Positions 50,313-59,031 of a stretch of 64,000 bases of DNA are shown here, in pieces. Within the stretch, counting starts at the first letter, position 1, and each line of letters begins with the position of its first letter. This DNA is from Hyphomonadaceae bacterium BRH_c29 (GTDB lineage Bacteria > Pseudomonadota > Alphaproteobacteria > Caulobacterales > Hyphomonadaceae), in the NCBI GenBank assembly GCA_000961695.1, contig LADW01000041.1, forward strand, positions 1-64,000, read 5' to 3'. A program made the translations under genes and the position numbers. The notes below the pieces were generated by a model, which was given only the letters and a program-made list of their open reading frames with translations, had not been told where the DNA came from and ran no database searches.

Positions 50313-51819
50313 TGACGGCCACCTTACGGTCTTCGTTCAGCCATTCCTGAAGGATCGCTGCGGCGTCGTCCTGTCGTTCTGTGGCGTAATCTTTCAGCGA
50401 AAGGAACGGATCAGCGGCAATCGCGTCGAGCCCGCCAGCGGCGTCGGTATCATCCATTCCCAGCGCATTCTGCTTAGGCTGTTTCAGCAGCGGACGCACC
50501 ACACCGAGAGCCAGCACGATCACGACAAGACCCAGCACAAGGATCTGAATGCCGGACCACATGTAACGTTCCATCAGCTGGTCCATCATGCTCGGCGCGG
50601 CGACAAGGTCATCGACCGGCGCGACCTGAAAAGGCATGAACTCCACCGTCAGATTGTCCCCGCGGCCAAGGTCCAGCCCGATCGCGGACATGACGAGCTG
50701 GCGGAAGTCAGCCACCATCTGGTCGTTCACTGTCGCTGCATCCGGTGCTGCAGCATCCAGTCCCAGCACCTGTTCGTTGAGAAGCACGGCCACCGAGATG
50801 CGCTCAACCTGACCCGGCATGCGCTCGGTTTCGGTCCGCGTCTCGTTGATCTCGTAGGAGACAGATTCAGATGAATTCTTGGTCGAGCTATTGCTCTGGT
50901 TGCCTGTCGGGCTGGCGCCTTGTGGCAGGTTGCTCGACACGGTCAGCGCACCGGATGTGCCGCCGCGGGTCTCAGCGACATCGCCGGTCGTGCGGCTGCG
51001 GACGACGCGGGAATCCGGATCATAGGTGATGGCTGAGGTACGCTGGCGCTCGCGGCTGACATCGACGGAGACCGACACGCGAGCGTTGCCCGGTCCGACG
51101 CGCGCCTCGATCAGGCGCATGATCTTTTGTTCCAGCTGGGCTTCCTGGGACTCGGCCTGCACGCCCGGCTGTTCGGACGAGTTCATACCAGGTCCGGCCA
51201 GAATGCCCTTGTTGAGATCGATCACGGCGACCTCTTCCGGGCTCAGGCCGGATACGGCGAGCGCGACGAGGTACTGGATACCCTGCGCCTGATTGGCCGT
51301 CAGATCGTGAGCTGAAGACAAGGTCACCGATGCGGTCTGCGCCGGGTCAGAGCGGGAAAATCCCGAACGCAGGCTTGCACCGATGTGCACGCGCGCTGAC
51401 TGGACCCCCGGAACTGACAAGATGGTGCGTGTCAGCTCCCCCTCTTTCGCGCGCCAATAGGCGGCGTTGTACATCTCGGAAGTGACCGAGAAGCCGTTTA
51501 CGTTGTCGAGCAGTTCATAGCCCTGCACCGATTGTTTCGGCAAACCATCACGGGCCAGCGCGAAGCGGACCGAATCACGATCCTTCTGCGGCACGAGGAT
51601 CGCATCGCCCTTGATCTCGTATTTCGTCGCATTCTTGTCGAGTGCGTCGATGATCTCGCCGGTTACGGCGGGATCGAGCCCCGAATACAGCAATGCCATA
51701 GGCTGTTTCATGGCCCCCTGGACCATGAAGGTCATGACGGCGACCACCCCCAGCACGGAGAGCGCCAGCATGATCTGCCGGCTCACTGGTAAGGCTTTGA
51801 GGTTGTCGAGAAAATTCAT
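50305..51819 (-). CDS. fliF: Flagellar MS-ring protein FliF
   Basis: A 504-residue ring protein with two membrane helices (about residues 15-37 and 428-448). RBM domains: LYSGLDPAVTGEIIDALDKN, VNGFSVTSEMYNAAYWRAKEGELTRTILSVPGVQSARVHI (in register), and a C-terminal FliG-binding tail (ATERQDDAAAILQEWLNEDR). It heads the fliF-fliH-fliN-fliP-fliG operon and is divergent from fliL. Confidence 0.96.
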   Translation of the reverse strand: MNFLDNLKALPVSRQIMLALSVLGVVAVMTFMVQGAMKQPMALLYSGLDPAVTGEIIDALDKNATKYEIKGDAILVPQKDRDSVRFALARDGLPKQSVQGYELLDNVNGFSVTSEMYNAAYWRAKEGELTRTILSVPGVQSARVHIGASLRSGFSRSDPAQTASVTLSSAHDLTANQAQGIQYLVALAVSGLSPEEVAVIDLNKGILAGPGMNSSEQPGVQAESQEAQLEQKIMRLIEARVGPGNARVSVSVDVSRERQRTSAITYDPDSRVVRSRTTGDVAETRGGTSGALTVSSNLPQGASPTGNQSNSSTKNSSESVSYEINETRTETERMPGQVERISVAVLLNEQVLGLDAAAPDAATVNDQMVADFRQLVMSAIGLDLGRGDNLTVEFMPFQVAPVDDLVAAPSMMDQLMERYMWSGIQILVLGLVVIVLALGVVRPLLKQPKQNALGMDDTDAAGGLDAIAADPFLSLKDYATERQDDAAAILQEWLNEDRKVAVNE

Positions 51820-51880
51820 GAATCGGCACTTCCCGTATCTGGGCGGATCGGTGGAATGGTTAATATCTGGCCGAAAATTA

Positions 51881-51895
51881 TTAACGGTTCCTTTA
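51881..51895 (+). promoter_or_regulatory. CtrA-like site between fliF and fliL
   Basis: TTAA-CGGTTCC-TTTA matches TTAA-n7-TTAA with one mismatch. A further TTAA lies about 20 bases upstream (GGTTAATATC). It is 50 bases before fliL and 60 before fliF on the other strand, suitable for a divergent early flagellar promoter. Confidence 0.42.
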
Positions 51896-51946
51896 CCCGA
51901 AGACCTAAATAAGAAGCCTTGGGAGTCTTGGGATACTGGGAACCGG

Positions 51947-52474
51947 ATGGCGAAGAAAAGTGCGGCGAAAGCTGGCGAACAAGCCGTGGAGGGCGGTGTT
52001 CAGACTGGCGCGAAAAAGTCGGGCGGCGGGATCGTCGGCCTGGCCATTCTTGCTGTGGGCGCCATGACCAGTTCCTTCGCCACCGTCTACGTTCTGGCGT
52101 CTGATCCACCGACCGGACCAACCGCCTGCCCGGTTGCTGAAACAGGTCCGGTTGCTGACCCCATCGCGCAAAAGGATCAGTCCTACGTCGAACTGCGCGA
52201 CATCCTGATCACGATCGGCAGTGAGCCCGCGACCCGTTACCTGAAGATGAAACTCGCCGTGGTAACCGACGCAGAAGGCACCAGTATGGTTCAAAGCGCC
52301 GAACCGGTGCTGATCGACGCGTTTACCAACTACCTCCGGTCGGTCGAACTCAGTGATTTCGAAAACCCCGATTTCTACGCTCATATGCGCGAGCAACTGG
52401 GCCGACGGGCCGAGCTGGTACTGGGCGGGGGTGTCTCCGACGGCGTCCTGATCACTGAATTCCTGTTGAGGTGA
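51947..52474 (+). CDS. fliL: Flagellar basal body-associated protein FliL
   Basis: A 175-residue inner-membrane protein: a Lys/Ala/Gly-rich N-terminal cytoplasmic part, one membrane helix (about 29-52) and a periplasmic FliL domain (YVELRDILITIGSEPATRYLKMKLAVV, VLIDAFTNYLRSVELSDFENPDFYAHMREQLGRR in register). It begins MAKKSAAKAG at 51947; an upstream frame in phase is antisense to fliF. It overlaps the next gene by four bases. A second FliL-like gene is at 34756. Confidence 0.9.
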   Translation: MAKKSAAKAGEQAVEGGVQTGAKKSGGGIVGLAILAVGAMTSSFATVYVLASDPPTGPTACPVAETGPVADPIAQKDQSYVELRDILITIGSEPATRYLKMKLAVVTDAEGTSMVQSAEPVLIDAFTNYLRSVELSDFENPDFYAHMREQLGRRAELVLGGGVSDGVLITEFLLR

Positions 52475-52944
52475 GCGCCATGCCGATTCAAGCCACCGAC
52501 ATCGCCATCATCCTCGTTTCGTTCGCTGCATGCGTTTACTGCTTCGTGCTGAACCGCCGCCTGAAGGCGCTGCAGAACACACGGGACGGTCTCGGCGCAA
52601 CCATCATGGCCATGAACAAATCCGTCGCCGCCATGTCCAGCTCGACAAAAGACACTCGCTCGCATGTCGGCGAAATGGCTGCGCGCCTCTCCACACAGCT
52701 GGAAGACGCCAAACAGACCTGCATCCGCCTGGAACAGCTCAAAGCCTCGCTGGAAGCCACCCAGAAGGACGCCGTCGACCAGGTCACAGCCTCGCAAGCT
52801 GAACTCAGCACGATGATGCGCATCATCCTCGATCAGTCCAAGACCCGCATCATGGACATGAACCGTGTCATGCAAGAGATGCGCGAAATGACCGAAGCCG
52901 CCGACGAAGACTATCGCCCCCTTGCCGAAACAACGGGGCGCTGA
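52471..52944 (+). CDS. Membrane coiled-coil protein after fliL (DUF6468-like)
   Basis: A 157-residue protein: one N-terminal membrane helix (about residues 8-26), then a long cytoplasmic or periplasmic coiled coil (about 30-130) rich in Met, Ser, Gln and Lys. It starts with GTG at 52471, overlapping the fliL stop by four bases; an ATG three codons later (52480) is possible. In alphaproteobacteria a similar gene (DUF6468, from memory) follows fliL. Its function is unknown, but the coupling implies a basal-body or stator role. Confidence 0.6.
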   Translation: MSAMPIQATDIAIILVSFAACVYCFVLNRRLKALQNTRDGLGATIMAMNKSVAAMSSSTKDTRSHVGEMAARLSTQLEDAKQTCIRLEQLKASLEATQKDAVDQVTASQAELSTMMRIILDQSKTRIMDMNRVMQEMREMTEAADEDYRPLAETTGR

Positions 52945-52973
52945 CCCGCTCAACTCTGAACTGGTTACCCGCC

Positions 52974-53591
52974 ATGAAGTCCCTCAAAAACAGCCGCTCC
53001 TACGTCCTGCTCACCCTCGGCTTCCTGTTCACGCTGGGCGCCGCAGTGCGGTTCCTGCCGAGCAATCTGGCCATTGCCGAATCTACCCATGCCCCGGACC
53101 ACGCCGACAAGCTCGCCTCTGCTGTGGCTGCCACCGCGGCCCTGCCCGATCCACGTCAGATCGATCAGGTCTGCTTCAACGCGGAGACAGCCGCCCTCCT
53201 GGCAGACGACCAGAAGAAGCTGAAAGAACAGCAAGCGGCCCTGCAGGAGCTGGAACTCGAGCTTCTCTCCCGCCAGCAGGAACTCGACCGCCGTGCGTCA
53301 GACCTTGAGGCCGTGCAGCAGACGCTCCAGGAGCGCTGGGGCCAGCTACAGGACGCCTCGAACGACGACATGGAACACCTCGCCCGCATGTACGGGACGA
53401 TGAAACCGGACCAGGCGGCCTCAATTTTCAATCAGATGGATTCTGATTTTGCTGCTGGCTTCATGCGCCTGATGCGCTCTGAACAAGCGGGCATGATCCT
53501 CGCAGGCATGGAGACACGGAAAGCCTATGCCGTCAGTCTCAAGCTGGCCGCGCTGAACGAAGACGTCCGGAACGCATCGAGCGACAACTAG
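52974..53591 (+). CDS. motE: MotE-type periplasmic motility protein
   Basis: A 205-residue protein with an N-terminal membrane or signal segment (about 10-35), a coiled-coil region (about 75-125: KKLKEQQAALQELELELLSRQQEL) and a C-terminal MgtE-N-like helical domain (MYGTMKPDQAASIFNQMDSDFAAGFMRLMRSEQAGMILAGM in register). Rhizobial MotE has this layout and is described as a chaperone for the motility protein MotC. It lies 29 bases after the coiled-coil gene, in the fliL operon. Confidence 0.78.
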   Translation: MKSLKNSRSYVLLTLGFLFTLGAAVRFLPSNLAIAESTHAPDHADKLASAVAATAALPDPRQIDQVCFNAETAALLADDQKKLKEQQAALQELELELLSRQQELDRRASDLEAVQQTLQERWGQLQDASNDDMEHLARMYGTMKPDQAASIFNQMDSDFAAGFMRLMRSEQAGMILAGMETRKAYAVSLKLAALNEDVRNASSDN

Positions 53592-53643
53592 ACCAACCGC
53601 AATTTCCATCAGATGATGGACAAGGGTGCGTTGCCGAGCTAAA

Positions 53644-53661
53644 AGATAGCAATGACTATCT
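53644..53661. promoter_or_regulatory. AT-rich inverted repeat upstream of the cytochrome operon
   Basis: AGATAG-CAATGA-CTATCT is a perfect 6-bp inverted repeat with a six-base spacer, lying about 34 bases before the cytochrome c start. Its AT content contrasts with the surroundings. It may be an operator of the three-gene oxidase operon. Confidence 0.35.
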
Positions 53662-53695
53662 AAACCCAAAAGGGTGCCGGTCGGGAGGTTGTGTG

Positions 53696-54076
53696 GTGAG
53701 GAAATTCTGCGGCTTGCTTTTGCTGGCATCCATAAGCGCCTGTTCGCAGCCCCCAGCCGAATCCGGACCGGCAATTGTGGTGCCTGATGCCGCCCACGTC
53801 TCCCTCGCCGAAACTCTGGTTCCGGCTGATCCCACTCTTGCCGCCATTTATGACCGGTCCTGCCGGGCGTGCCATGCGCTGGACGGGCTTGGGGCGCCGC
53901 TGAGCGGTCACACCGCCGCCTGGACCCCACGGCTGGAGGAACGCGGCCTGGAGGGCGTCCTCGCTTCAGTCCACACCGGACGCGGCGCCATGCCGCCCAT
54001 GGGCTACTGCCCTGACTGCACGGATGAGGATTTCCGCGCCCTCATTGAATTCATGTCCACGGAGGGCCAGCCATGA
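53696..54076 (+). CDS. Lipoprotein cytochrome c (class I, mono-haem)
   Basis: A protein of 126 residues from GTG at 53696 (GGGAGG seven bases upstream; a GTG at 53693 is the alternative). The signal peptide ends in a lipobox ISAC, so it is probably lipid-anchored. One haem motif CRACH sits near residue 56-60, with HALDGLGAPL after it and an axial Met candidate in GAMPPMG. Two more cysteines (YCPDC) near residue 105 could form a disulfide, as in some c5-type cytochromes. It overlaps the FAD oxidase gene by four bases and may accept its electrons. Confidence 0.82.
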   Translation: MRKFCGLLLLASISACSQPPAESGPAIVVPDAAHVSLAETLVPADPTLAAIYDRSCRACHALDGLGAPLSGHTAAWTPRLEERGLEGVLASVHTGRGAMPPMGYCPDCTDEDFRALIEFMSTEGQP

Positions 54077-55497
54077 GCACGACCCGGCGCGCGATCCTGC
54101 TCGGCTCTGCCGGGCTCGCCACAGCTGTCGCAATTCCCGGCGTCCAGTACGCCGCCTGGAGCATGAAGGATTTCACGCGCGACGGGTACAATCCCGGCCT
54201 GCCGCCTGCCCCGGACGGAGAAGTCGCCTGGTCGAACTGGTCTGGCATCCAGCAATCCACGCCGAAGCAGATTGCCGTGCCAGCCACCGAAGACGAACTC
54301 GCCACCGCCATTACCGGCGCGCAGCGCGTCCGACCGGTCGGCAGTGGACATTCCTTCACAGGCCTCGTCCCCTCAGAGCATCTGATCGTGGATGCCAGCC
54401 GCTTTTCCGGACTGGTGTCGTCAGACGCCGCCACGGGCATCGTCACGATTGGCGCGGGCACGCGCATTCGGCAGGCGGCTCGCGAGCTGGACGCCGCTGG
54501 CCTCGCTCTGCAGAATCTGCCGGACGTCGATGTGCAGACACTGGCGGGTTCTTTCTCCACATCAACGCACGGCACGGGCCGGACGCTACAGCCGCTGCAC
54601 GCGCATGTCGAAGGCTTCCGGCTCGTGACCGCGTCCGGAGACGTGCGTGATGTCACCGCCGCCTCCGACCCTGCTTTGTTCTCCGCTGGCCGCGTGTCGC
54701 TCGGCGCGCTCGGCGTGATCACCCAGTACACGCTGAAATGCGTGCCCGCCTACAATCTGAAGCGCCGCGTCTGGGTCGACACGCTGGACAATATCATGGA
54801 CCAGGCGATGGCGCTTTCAGAGCAGCATCGCAATTTCGAGTTCTACTATTTTCCCTTCACCGGAATGGCCGCCGGCATCTCTCATGACATGTTCGAAGGC
54901 GAAGTCTCCGGCCGCGTTTCGGATGAGGACGAAGACACGCTGTCGGGCCTGAAAGACCTGCGCGACATCTTCGGATGGGCGCCCTGGCTGCGGCGACGCA
55001 TTGCTGCCGGCAGCCTGCCACATGGCGTCGTGGAAGAAAGCTCCGATGCCTATTGGAAACTGCTCTCCACCGCCCGGCCGACAAAGTTCAACGAGATGGA
55101 ATACCATATCCCGCTCGAGAACGGCCTGACTTGCCTGAGGGCAATCATCGGTGCCCTCGAATCCCGCAAGGACACGTTCTTCCCGATGGAAGTCCGCATC
55201 ACGGCGCCAGATGATGCCTGGCTCAGCCCCTTCAATGACGGGCCGCGCATGTCGATCGCGACGCATGCCGCCGTGGACGAGCCTTACGACTATTTCTTCT
55301 CGGTTCTGGAACCGATCCATCGCGCCCATGGCGGCCGGCCTCATTGGGGAAAGCTGCATTCGCTCGGCAAGGACGAGCTGATGGGCCTGTATCCAGATTA
55401 TCAGACCTTCCTGGACCTTCGCGCCACACTCGACCCGGACGGCAAGTTCTTAAATTCGCATCTGGCGCACTTGTTCGGAGAAGATTTCGATGCCTGA
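54073..55497 (+). CDS. Tat-exported FAD-linked oxidase (aldonolactone oxidase type)
   Basis: A 474-residue VAO-family flavoprotein. The start MSTTRRAILLGSAGLA is a twin-arginine signal, so it is exported folded with FAD. The FAD domain contains RPVGSGHSFTGL with His 93 in the place where aldonolactone oxidases bind FAD covalently, and VDVQTLAGSFSTSTHGTG. The C-terminal half matches the D-arabinono-1,4-lactone oxidase domain. The substrate may be a sugar alcohol or aldonolactone, but is not known. It overlaps the cytochrome gene by four bases and the PLP-enzyme gene by eight. Confidence 0.82.
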   Translation: MSTTRRAILLGSAGLATAVAIPGVQYAAWSMKDFTRDGYNPGLPPAPDGEVAWSNWSGIQQSTPKQIAVPATEDELATAITGAQRVRPVGSGHSFTGLVPSEHLIVDASRFSGLVSSDAATGIVTIGAGTRIRQAARELDAAGLALQNLPDVDVQTLAGSFSTSTHGTGRTLQPLHAHVEGFRLVTASGDVRDVTAASDPALFSAGRVSLGALGVITQYTLKCVPAYNLKRRVWVDTLDNIMDQAMALSEQHRNFEFYYFPFTGMAAGISHDMFEGEVSGRVSDEDEDTLSGLKDLRDIFGWAPWLRRRIAAGSLPHGVVEESSDAYWKLLSTARPTKFNEMEYHIPLENGLTCLRAIIGALESRKDTFFPMEVRITAPDDAWLSPFNDGPRMSIATHAAVDEPYDYFFSVLEPIHRAHGGRPHWGKLHSLGKDELMGLYPDYQTFLDLRATLDPDGKFLNSHLAHLFGEDFDA

Positions 55498-56773
55498 ATT
55501 TTCGCGTCGCACCCTGTTTCTGGGTGGCGCTGCCGTCATCGCTGGAGGAGCCGTCCTGATGAACAAACCGCATGACCACAGCGGGCCGCGAGATCCATAT
55601 TTTCTCAGCATCCAGGCCGCCCTGATCGGTGCTGGTATCGCCTGGCCGACGCTCGTGATCGACCGCGCACGCCTGTCGGAAAACGTCCGGACCCTGAAAA
55701 CGCACCTGCCATCCGGCATGGGCTATCGCATCGTCGCCAAGTCCCTGCCCTCGATTGACCTGATCTCGCATATCCGGAACCTGTCCGGCACCGACCGGCT
55801 GATGACGTTCAACCAGCCCATGCTGTCCAAACTCTCGGTCGACATGCCGGAAGCGAGCCAGCTCGTCGGCAAGCCGCTGCCTGTACACGCTGCGAAACAC
55901 TATTTCGAAACCCTGCCGGCAAATACCAGCGCGGCGGCGGACAACATTCAATGGTTGATCGATACGCCTGCGAGGCTGCAGCAATATTCCGCGCTTGCTG
56001 CAGACCTCGGCCGGACGCTGAAACTCGTTCTGGAACTGGATGTCGGCCTGCACCGGGGTGGTTTCGAACCGGGTCCTGCGCTCGGCGCCACGATCGAAGC
56101 GATCGAAGCCGACCCCAATCTCGAATTCACCGGCTTCATGGGGTACGAGCCGCACATCCCATCCCTGCCGACCACCATGGGCTGGCGCGACAAGGCTTTG
56201 AAAGGCGCATGGAACACTTATGAGACCGCTTTGGCACAGGCCAACGATCTGATCGGAAGCGATAGAATGCCCGGTCTCACTCGCAATGCCGCTGGCAGCC
56301 CGACCTATCGCTACTACCAGTCCACCGACATCGCCAACGAAGTCTCCGCGGGCTCCTGCCTCGTCAAGCCGACGCATTTCGACACCGAATTGCTGGAACC
56401 GCACCAGCCAGCCAGCTTCATTGCGACCCCGGTGATCAAGTCTCTCGACAAAACCCGCCTGCCCGGCCTCGAATTTGCGAGCGGCCCGTCTGCGGCGTGG
56501 AACCCAAATTCGAAAAAGACGATCTTCATCCATGGCGGCCACTGGCTGGCCAAACCGGTCGACCCGCCGGGCCTTGAATACAACAAGACTTTCGGACGCT
56601 CCTCGAACCAGGAAATGATGAATGCCGGGCCGGAGCTTTCCATTCAGCCAGACGAGTTTGTGTTCCTGCGGCCGGAGCAGAGCGAAGCCGTCTTCCTGCA
56701 GTTCGGAGACATCGCGGTCTATGAGGATGGCGCGATCGTTGACACCTGGCCGGTCTTCCCGATTTCCGCATAA
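55490..56773 (+). CDS. Tat-exported PLP enzyme, alanine-racemase-like fold (DSD1/D-threonine-aldolase-like)
   Basis: A 427-residue fold-type III PLP enzyme. The start MPEFSRRTLFLGGAAVIAGG is a twin-arginine signal, so the enzyme works outside the cytoplasm. The N-terminal barrel carries the PLP lysine at about 84 in YRIVAKSLPS, and GLHRGGF and GFMGYEPH match D-serine dehydratase-like and D-threonine-aldolase-like proteins. The C-terminal metal-site region (HGGHWLAKPV) is present. It overlaps the oxidase gene by eight bases. A role on D- or beta-hydroxy amino acids, perhaps feeding the oxidase, is inferred; the true substrate is unknown. Confidence 0.75.
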   Translation: MPEFSRRTLFLGGAAVIAGGAVLMNKPHDHSGPRDPYFLSIQAALIGAGIAWPTLVIDRARLSENVRTLKTHLPSGMGYRIVAKSLPSIDLISHIRNLSGTDRLMTFNQPMLSKLSVDMPEASQLVGKPLPVHAAKHYFETLPANTSAAADNIQWLIDTPARLQQYSALAADLGRTLKLVLELDVGLHRGGFEPGPALGATIEAIEADPNLEFTGFMGYEPHIPSLPTTMGWRDKALKGAWNTYETALAQANDLIGSDRMPGLTRNAAGSPTYRYYQSTDIANEVSAGSCLVKPTHFDTELLEPHQPASFIATPVIKSLDKTRLPGLEFASGPSAAWNPNSKKTIFIHGGHWLAKPVDPPGLEYNKTFGRSSNQEMMNAGPELSIQPDEFVFLRPEQSEAVFLQFGDIAVYEDGAIVDTWPVFPISA

Positions 56774-56978
56774 GTTTATTGTGAACCCGATCGGCATTGG
56801 TGCGTTGCAGCCACAGCGATGTCGTTAACTCACAGCCCTCTCCCTTTTTTCGCCATGAATCGGGTGTCTTTGCGGCCGCGAAGCGCTACGTCCAGCAGCT
56901 ATCGTCCCCCGCTCCCTCATGCTAAGGCGACTGCCGCCCGACAGGTCCGGCCCGTAAGGTTAAAAGGAGAGCCCCCTC

Positions 56979-57503
56979 GTGAACCCGTGGAGACTGCCCA
57001 TCATTTCTGCAATCGCCTTCAGCCTGGCCACAACACCGGCCATGGCAGAGCGTGAAGGCCGCGACGACATGACGGTGCTCGGCTATGTCGAGGATGTCCA
57101 CGTCGGCAAGTTAGGCCTTGAAATGAAAGGCAAACTTGATACCGGCGCCGATTCCTCATCGGTCTATGCCCGCGACGTGAAAGTGTACAAGAAGTCCGGC
57201 AAGGACGACTGGGTGACATTTCGCCTGCGCGGCAAGAATGGCCGCACAGTCCGCTACGATCAGGACGTGCGCCGCTTTGCGCTCATCAAGCTTAAAACCG
57301 GCGGCACGATCCGCCGTCCTGTAATTCACCTGCCCGTTTGTCTCGGAGGCGTACGCGGCCTGGCGGAAGTCAATCTTGCCGACCGTGAGGACTTTGAATA
57401 CGACATCCTGATCGGTCGCGAATTCCTCGCGTCCCGCATCCTGGTCGATTCTGCCTCGACCTTCATTGCAGACGACGAATGTAACGTACCTGAGCGTGAC
57501 TAG
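56979..57503 (+). CDS. Exported retropepsin-like protease (RimB / PF05618 type)
   Basis: A 174-residue protein with a signal peptide (first about 23 residues, ending TPAMA). It has the aspartic-protease motif LDTGADSSSV (Asp 54, TGAD) and ILIGREFL, as in the so-called ATP-dependent zinc protease family, now seen as retropepsin-like. The Pseudomonas RimB protein of this family removes glutamates added by RimK. The start is GTG at 56979 with AAAGGAGA upstream. Unlike RimB it appears exported. It is the first gene of a three-gene operon with the 7TM and RimK-like genes. Confidence 0.8.
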   Translation: MNPWRLPIISAIAFSLATTPAMAEREGRDDMTVLGYVEDVHVGKLGLEMKGKLDTGADSSSVYARDVKVYKKSGKDDWVTFRLRGKNGRTVRYDQDVRRFALIKLKTGGTIRRPVIHLPVCLGGVRGLAEVNLADREDFEYDILIGREFLASRILVDSASTFIADDECNVPERD

Positions 57504-59031
57504 TACCTTTCACACCCGCCTCCTGGCACTTGTGCTGACGGTGATCGCGCTGACGATCTTCGGCATCAAGGTATTCCAGTACAAGTACCCGCTCACGCCG
57601 GGGGCCCAGACCACAACCTGGGACTTTGAAGTCTATCTCGACTTTGACACGGCCAATCAACCGGTACGCATCGAAACCTTTATTCCGTCAAACAGCGACA
57701 CCCGCAGCGTGTCGCAGGAACAATACTATAATGGCGCCTTCGGCCTGCGCCTCGAGTCCGATGACGAAGATGGCCGCAAGGCGATCTGGACCTACCGTTA
57801 TCCGGATGACCGCAAAGTGCTGCGCTATCGCGCGCGCCTCGAAGGCGAGACCCAGCGCTCCCCCCTGCCTGCCGAGATGCACCGTCCGGCAGACCGCGAA
57901 CCACCAGGCTCGCTCAACGATCTTGAACGCCAGGCCTTTATCGTCTGGTCATCGGACATGCGCCGGCGCTCAGCTGACAATGAATCCCTCGCGGAACTGA
58001 TCCTGCAGGAGATCTTCGTCGAGAAGGACGCTGATGAGATCGAGGCGTTGCTGCCGGCCCTGCCCCCGCCGCTCGACCGGCTGACACTTGCGGCTGAAGC
58101 CCTGCAGAGCCAGGGAATCCGCGCGCGCGTCGCGAATGGCGTGTATCTGGATGAGGCCCGCCGGCGTACCGAAGTGCAGCATTGGCTCGAATACCATGTC
58201 GAGGGGCGCGACAAGCGCTACTTCATCGGGCCGGACCCGAAAGAGTTCTTCACCATCTGGTATGGCACGGAAGAAATGATCCGCGCAGACGGCGTGTTCG
58301 ACTTCGAACCGCAAGTCTCGATCCAACCCATAGATTCCTCGACCTCAGACGTCGTGCGCAAAGCTGCCCGCGAGGCACGCAATCCGGTCGAGCTGTTCAG
58401 TTTCGACCGCCTGCCGGTGACCACGCAACTGGTCTACCAGGTGCTGATCACCATTCCTGCAGGCATCGTTCTGCTGGTCTTCATGCGCCAATTTATCGGG
58501 ATCGAGACGCTCGGCACGTTCATGCCCATTCTGATCGGCATCGCGTTCCGCGAGACGGCCCTGCTGAATGGCATTATCCTGTTCACCATGCTGGTCGCGC
58601 TCGGCCTTGCCATGCGATTCTATCTCGAGAAGCTCCGATTACTGCTGGTGCCCCGGCTCGCGGTGGTGCTGATCTTCATCGTGATCTGCATGGCGGTCAT
58701 CGCGCAGGTCTTCAATGGCGCAAACATGCGCATGGGCTTGTCCATCTCGCTGTTCCCGATGGTGATCTTGACCATGACGATCGAACGCATGTCGATCATG
58801 TGGGAAGAGTATTCCGCCGAAGACGCCATCAAGGCGGGCGCCGGGTCCCTGCTGATCGCATCCCTCTCGTATCTGGTGATGACGAACCAGCATGTTGAAT
58901 ACCTGCTGTTCAACTTCCCTGAACTGTTGCTGATCCTGATGGCAGCCTGCCTGCTGATGGGCAAATATACCGGCCTGCGCGTCAGCGAGATCATCCGTTT
59001 CCGTGAACTGGCGAAGCAGGCGGAAAAATGA
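57496..59031 (+). CDS. Inactive transglutaminase fused to seven-helix membrane domain
   Basis: A 511-residue protein from GTG at 57496 (521 from TTG at 57466; neither has a clear ribosome site). One N-terminal helix is followed by a periplasmic domain to about residue 300 with a transglutaminase-like fold but no cysteine, so it cannot be catalytic. Seven hydrophobic helices follow (about 315-500). This architecture is known from RimK-like ligase operons and was proposed to handle peptides across the membrane. It overlaps the previous stop by eight bases and the next start by four. Confidence 0.8.
   Translation: MTSTFHTRLLALVLTVIALTIFGIKVFQYKYPLTPGAQTTTWDFEVYLDFDTANQPVRIETFIPSNSDTRSVSQEQYYNGAFGLRLESDDEDGRKAIWTYRYPDDRKVLRYRARLEGETQRSPLPAEMHRPADREPPGSLNDLERQAFIVWSSDMRRRSADNESLAELILQEIFVEKDADEIEALLPALPPPLDRLTLAAEALQSQGIRARVANGVYLDEARRRTEVQHWLEYHVEGRDKRYFIGPDPKEFFTIWYGTEEMIRADGVFDFEPQVSIQPIDSSTSDVVRKAAREARNPVELFSFDRLPVTTQLVYQVLITIPAGIVLLVFMRQFIGIETLGTFMPILIGIAFRETALLNGIILFTMLVALGLAMRFYLEKLRLLLVPRLAVVLIFIVICMAVIAQVFNGANMRMGLSISLFPMVILTMTIERMSIMWEEYSAEDAIKAGAGSLLIASLSYLVMTNQHVEYLLFNFPELLLILMAACLLMGKYTGLRVSEIIRFRELAKQAEK

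Noticed and set aside
55232-56797. 521-codon minus-strand frame opposite the PLP-enzyme gene
   Set aside because: Antisense to two overlapping genes with clear Tat signals and enzyme motifs; sequence is arginine-rich shadow.
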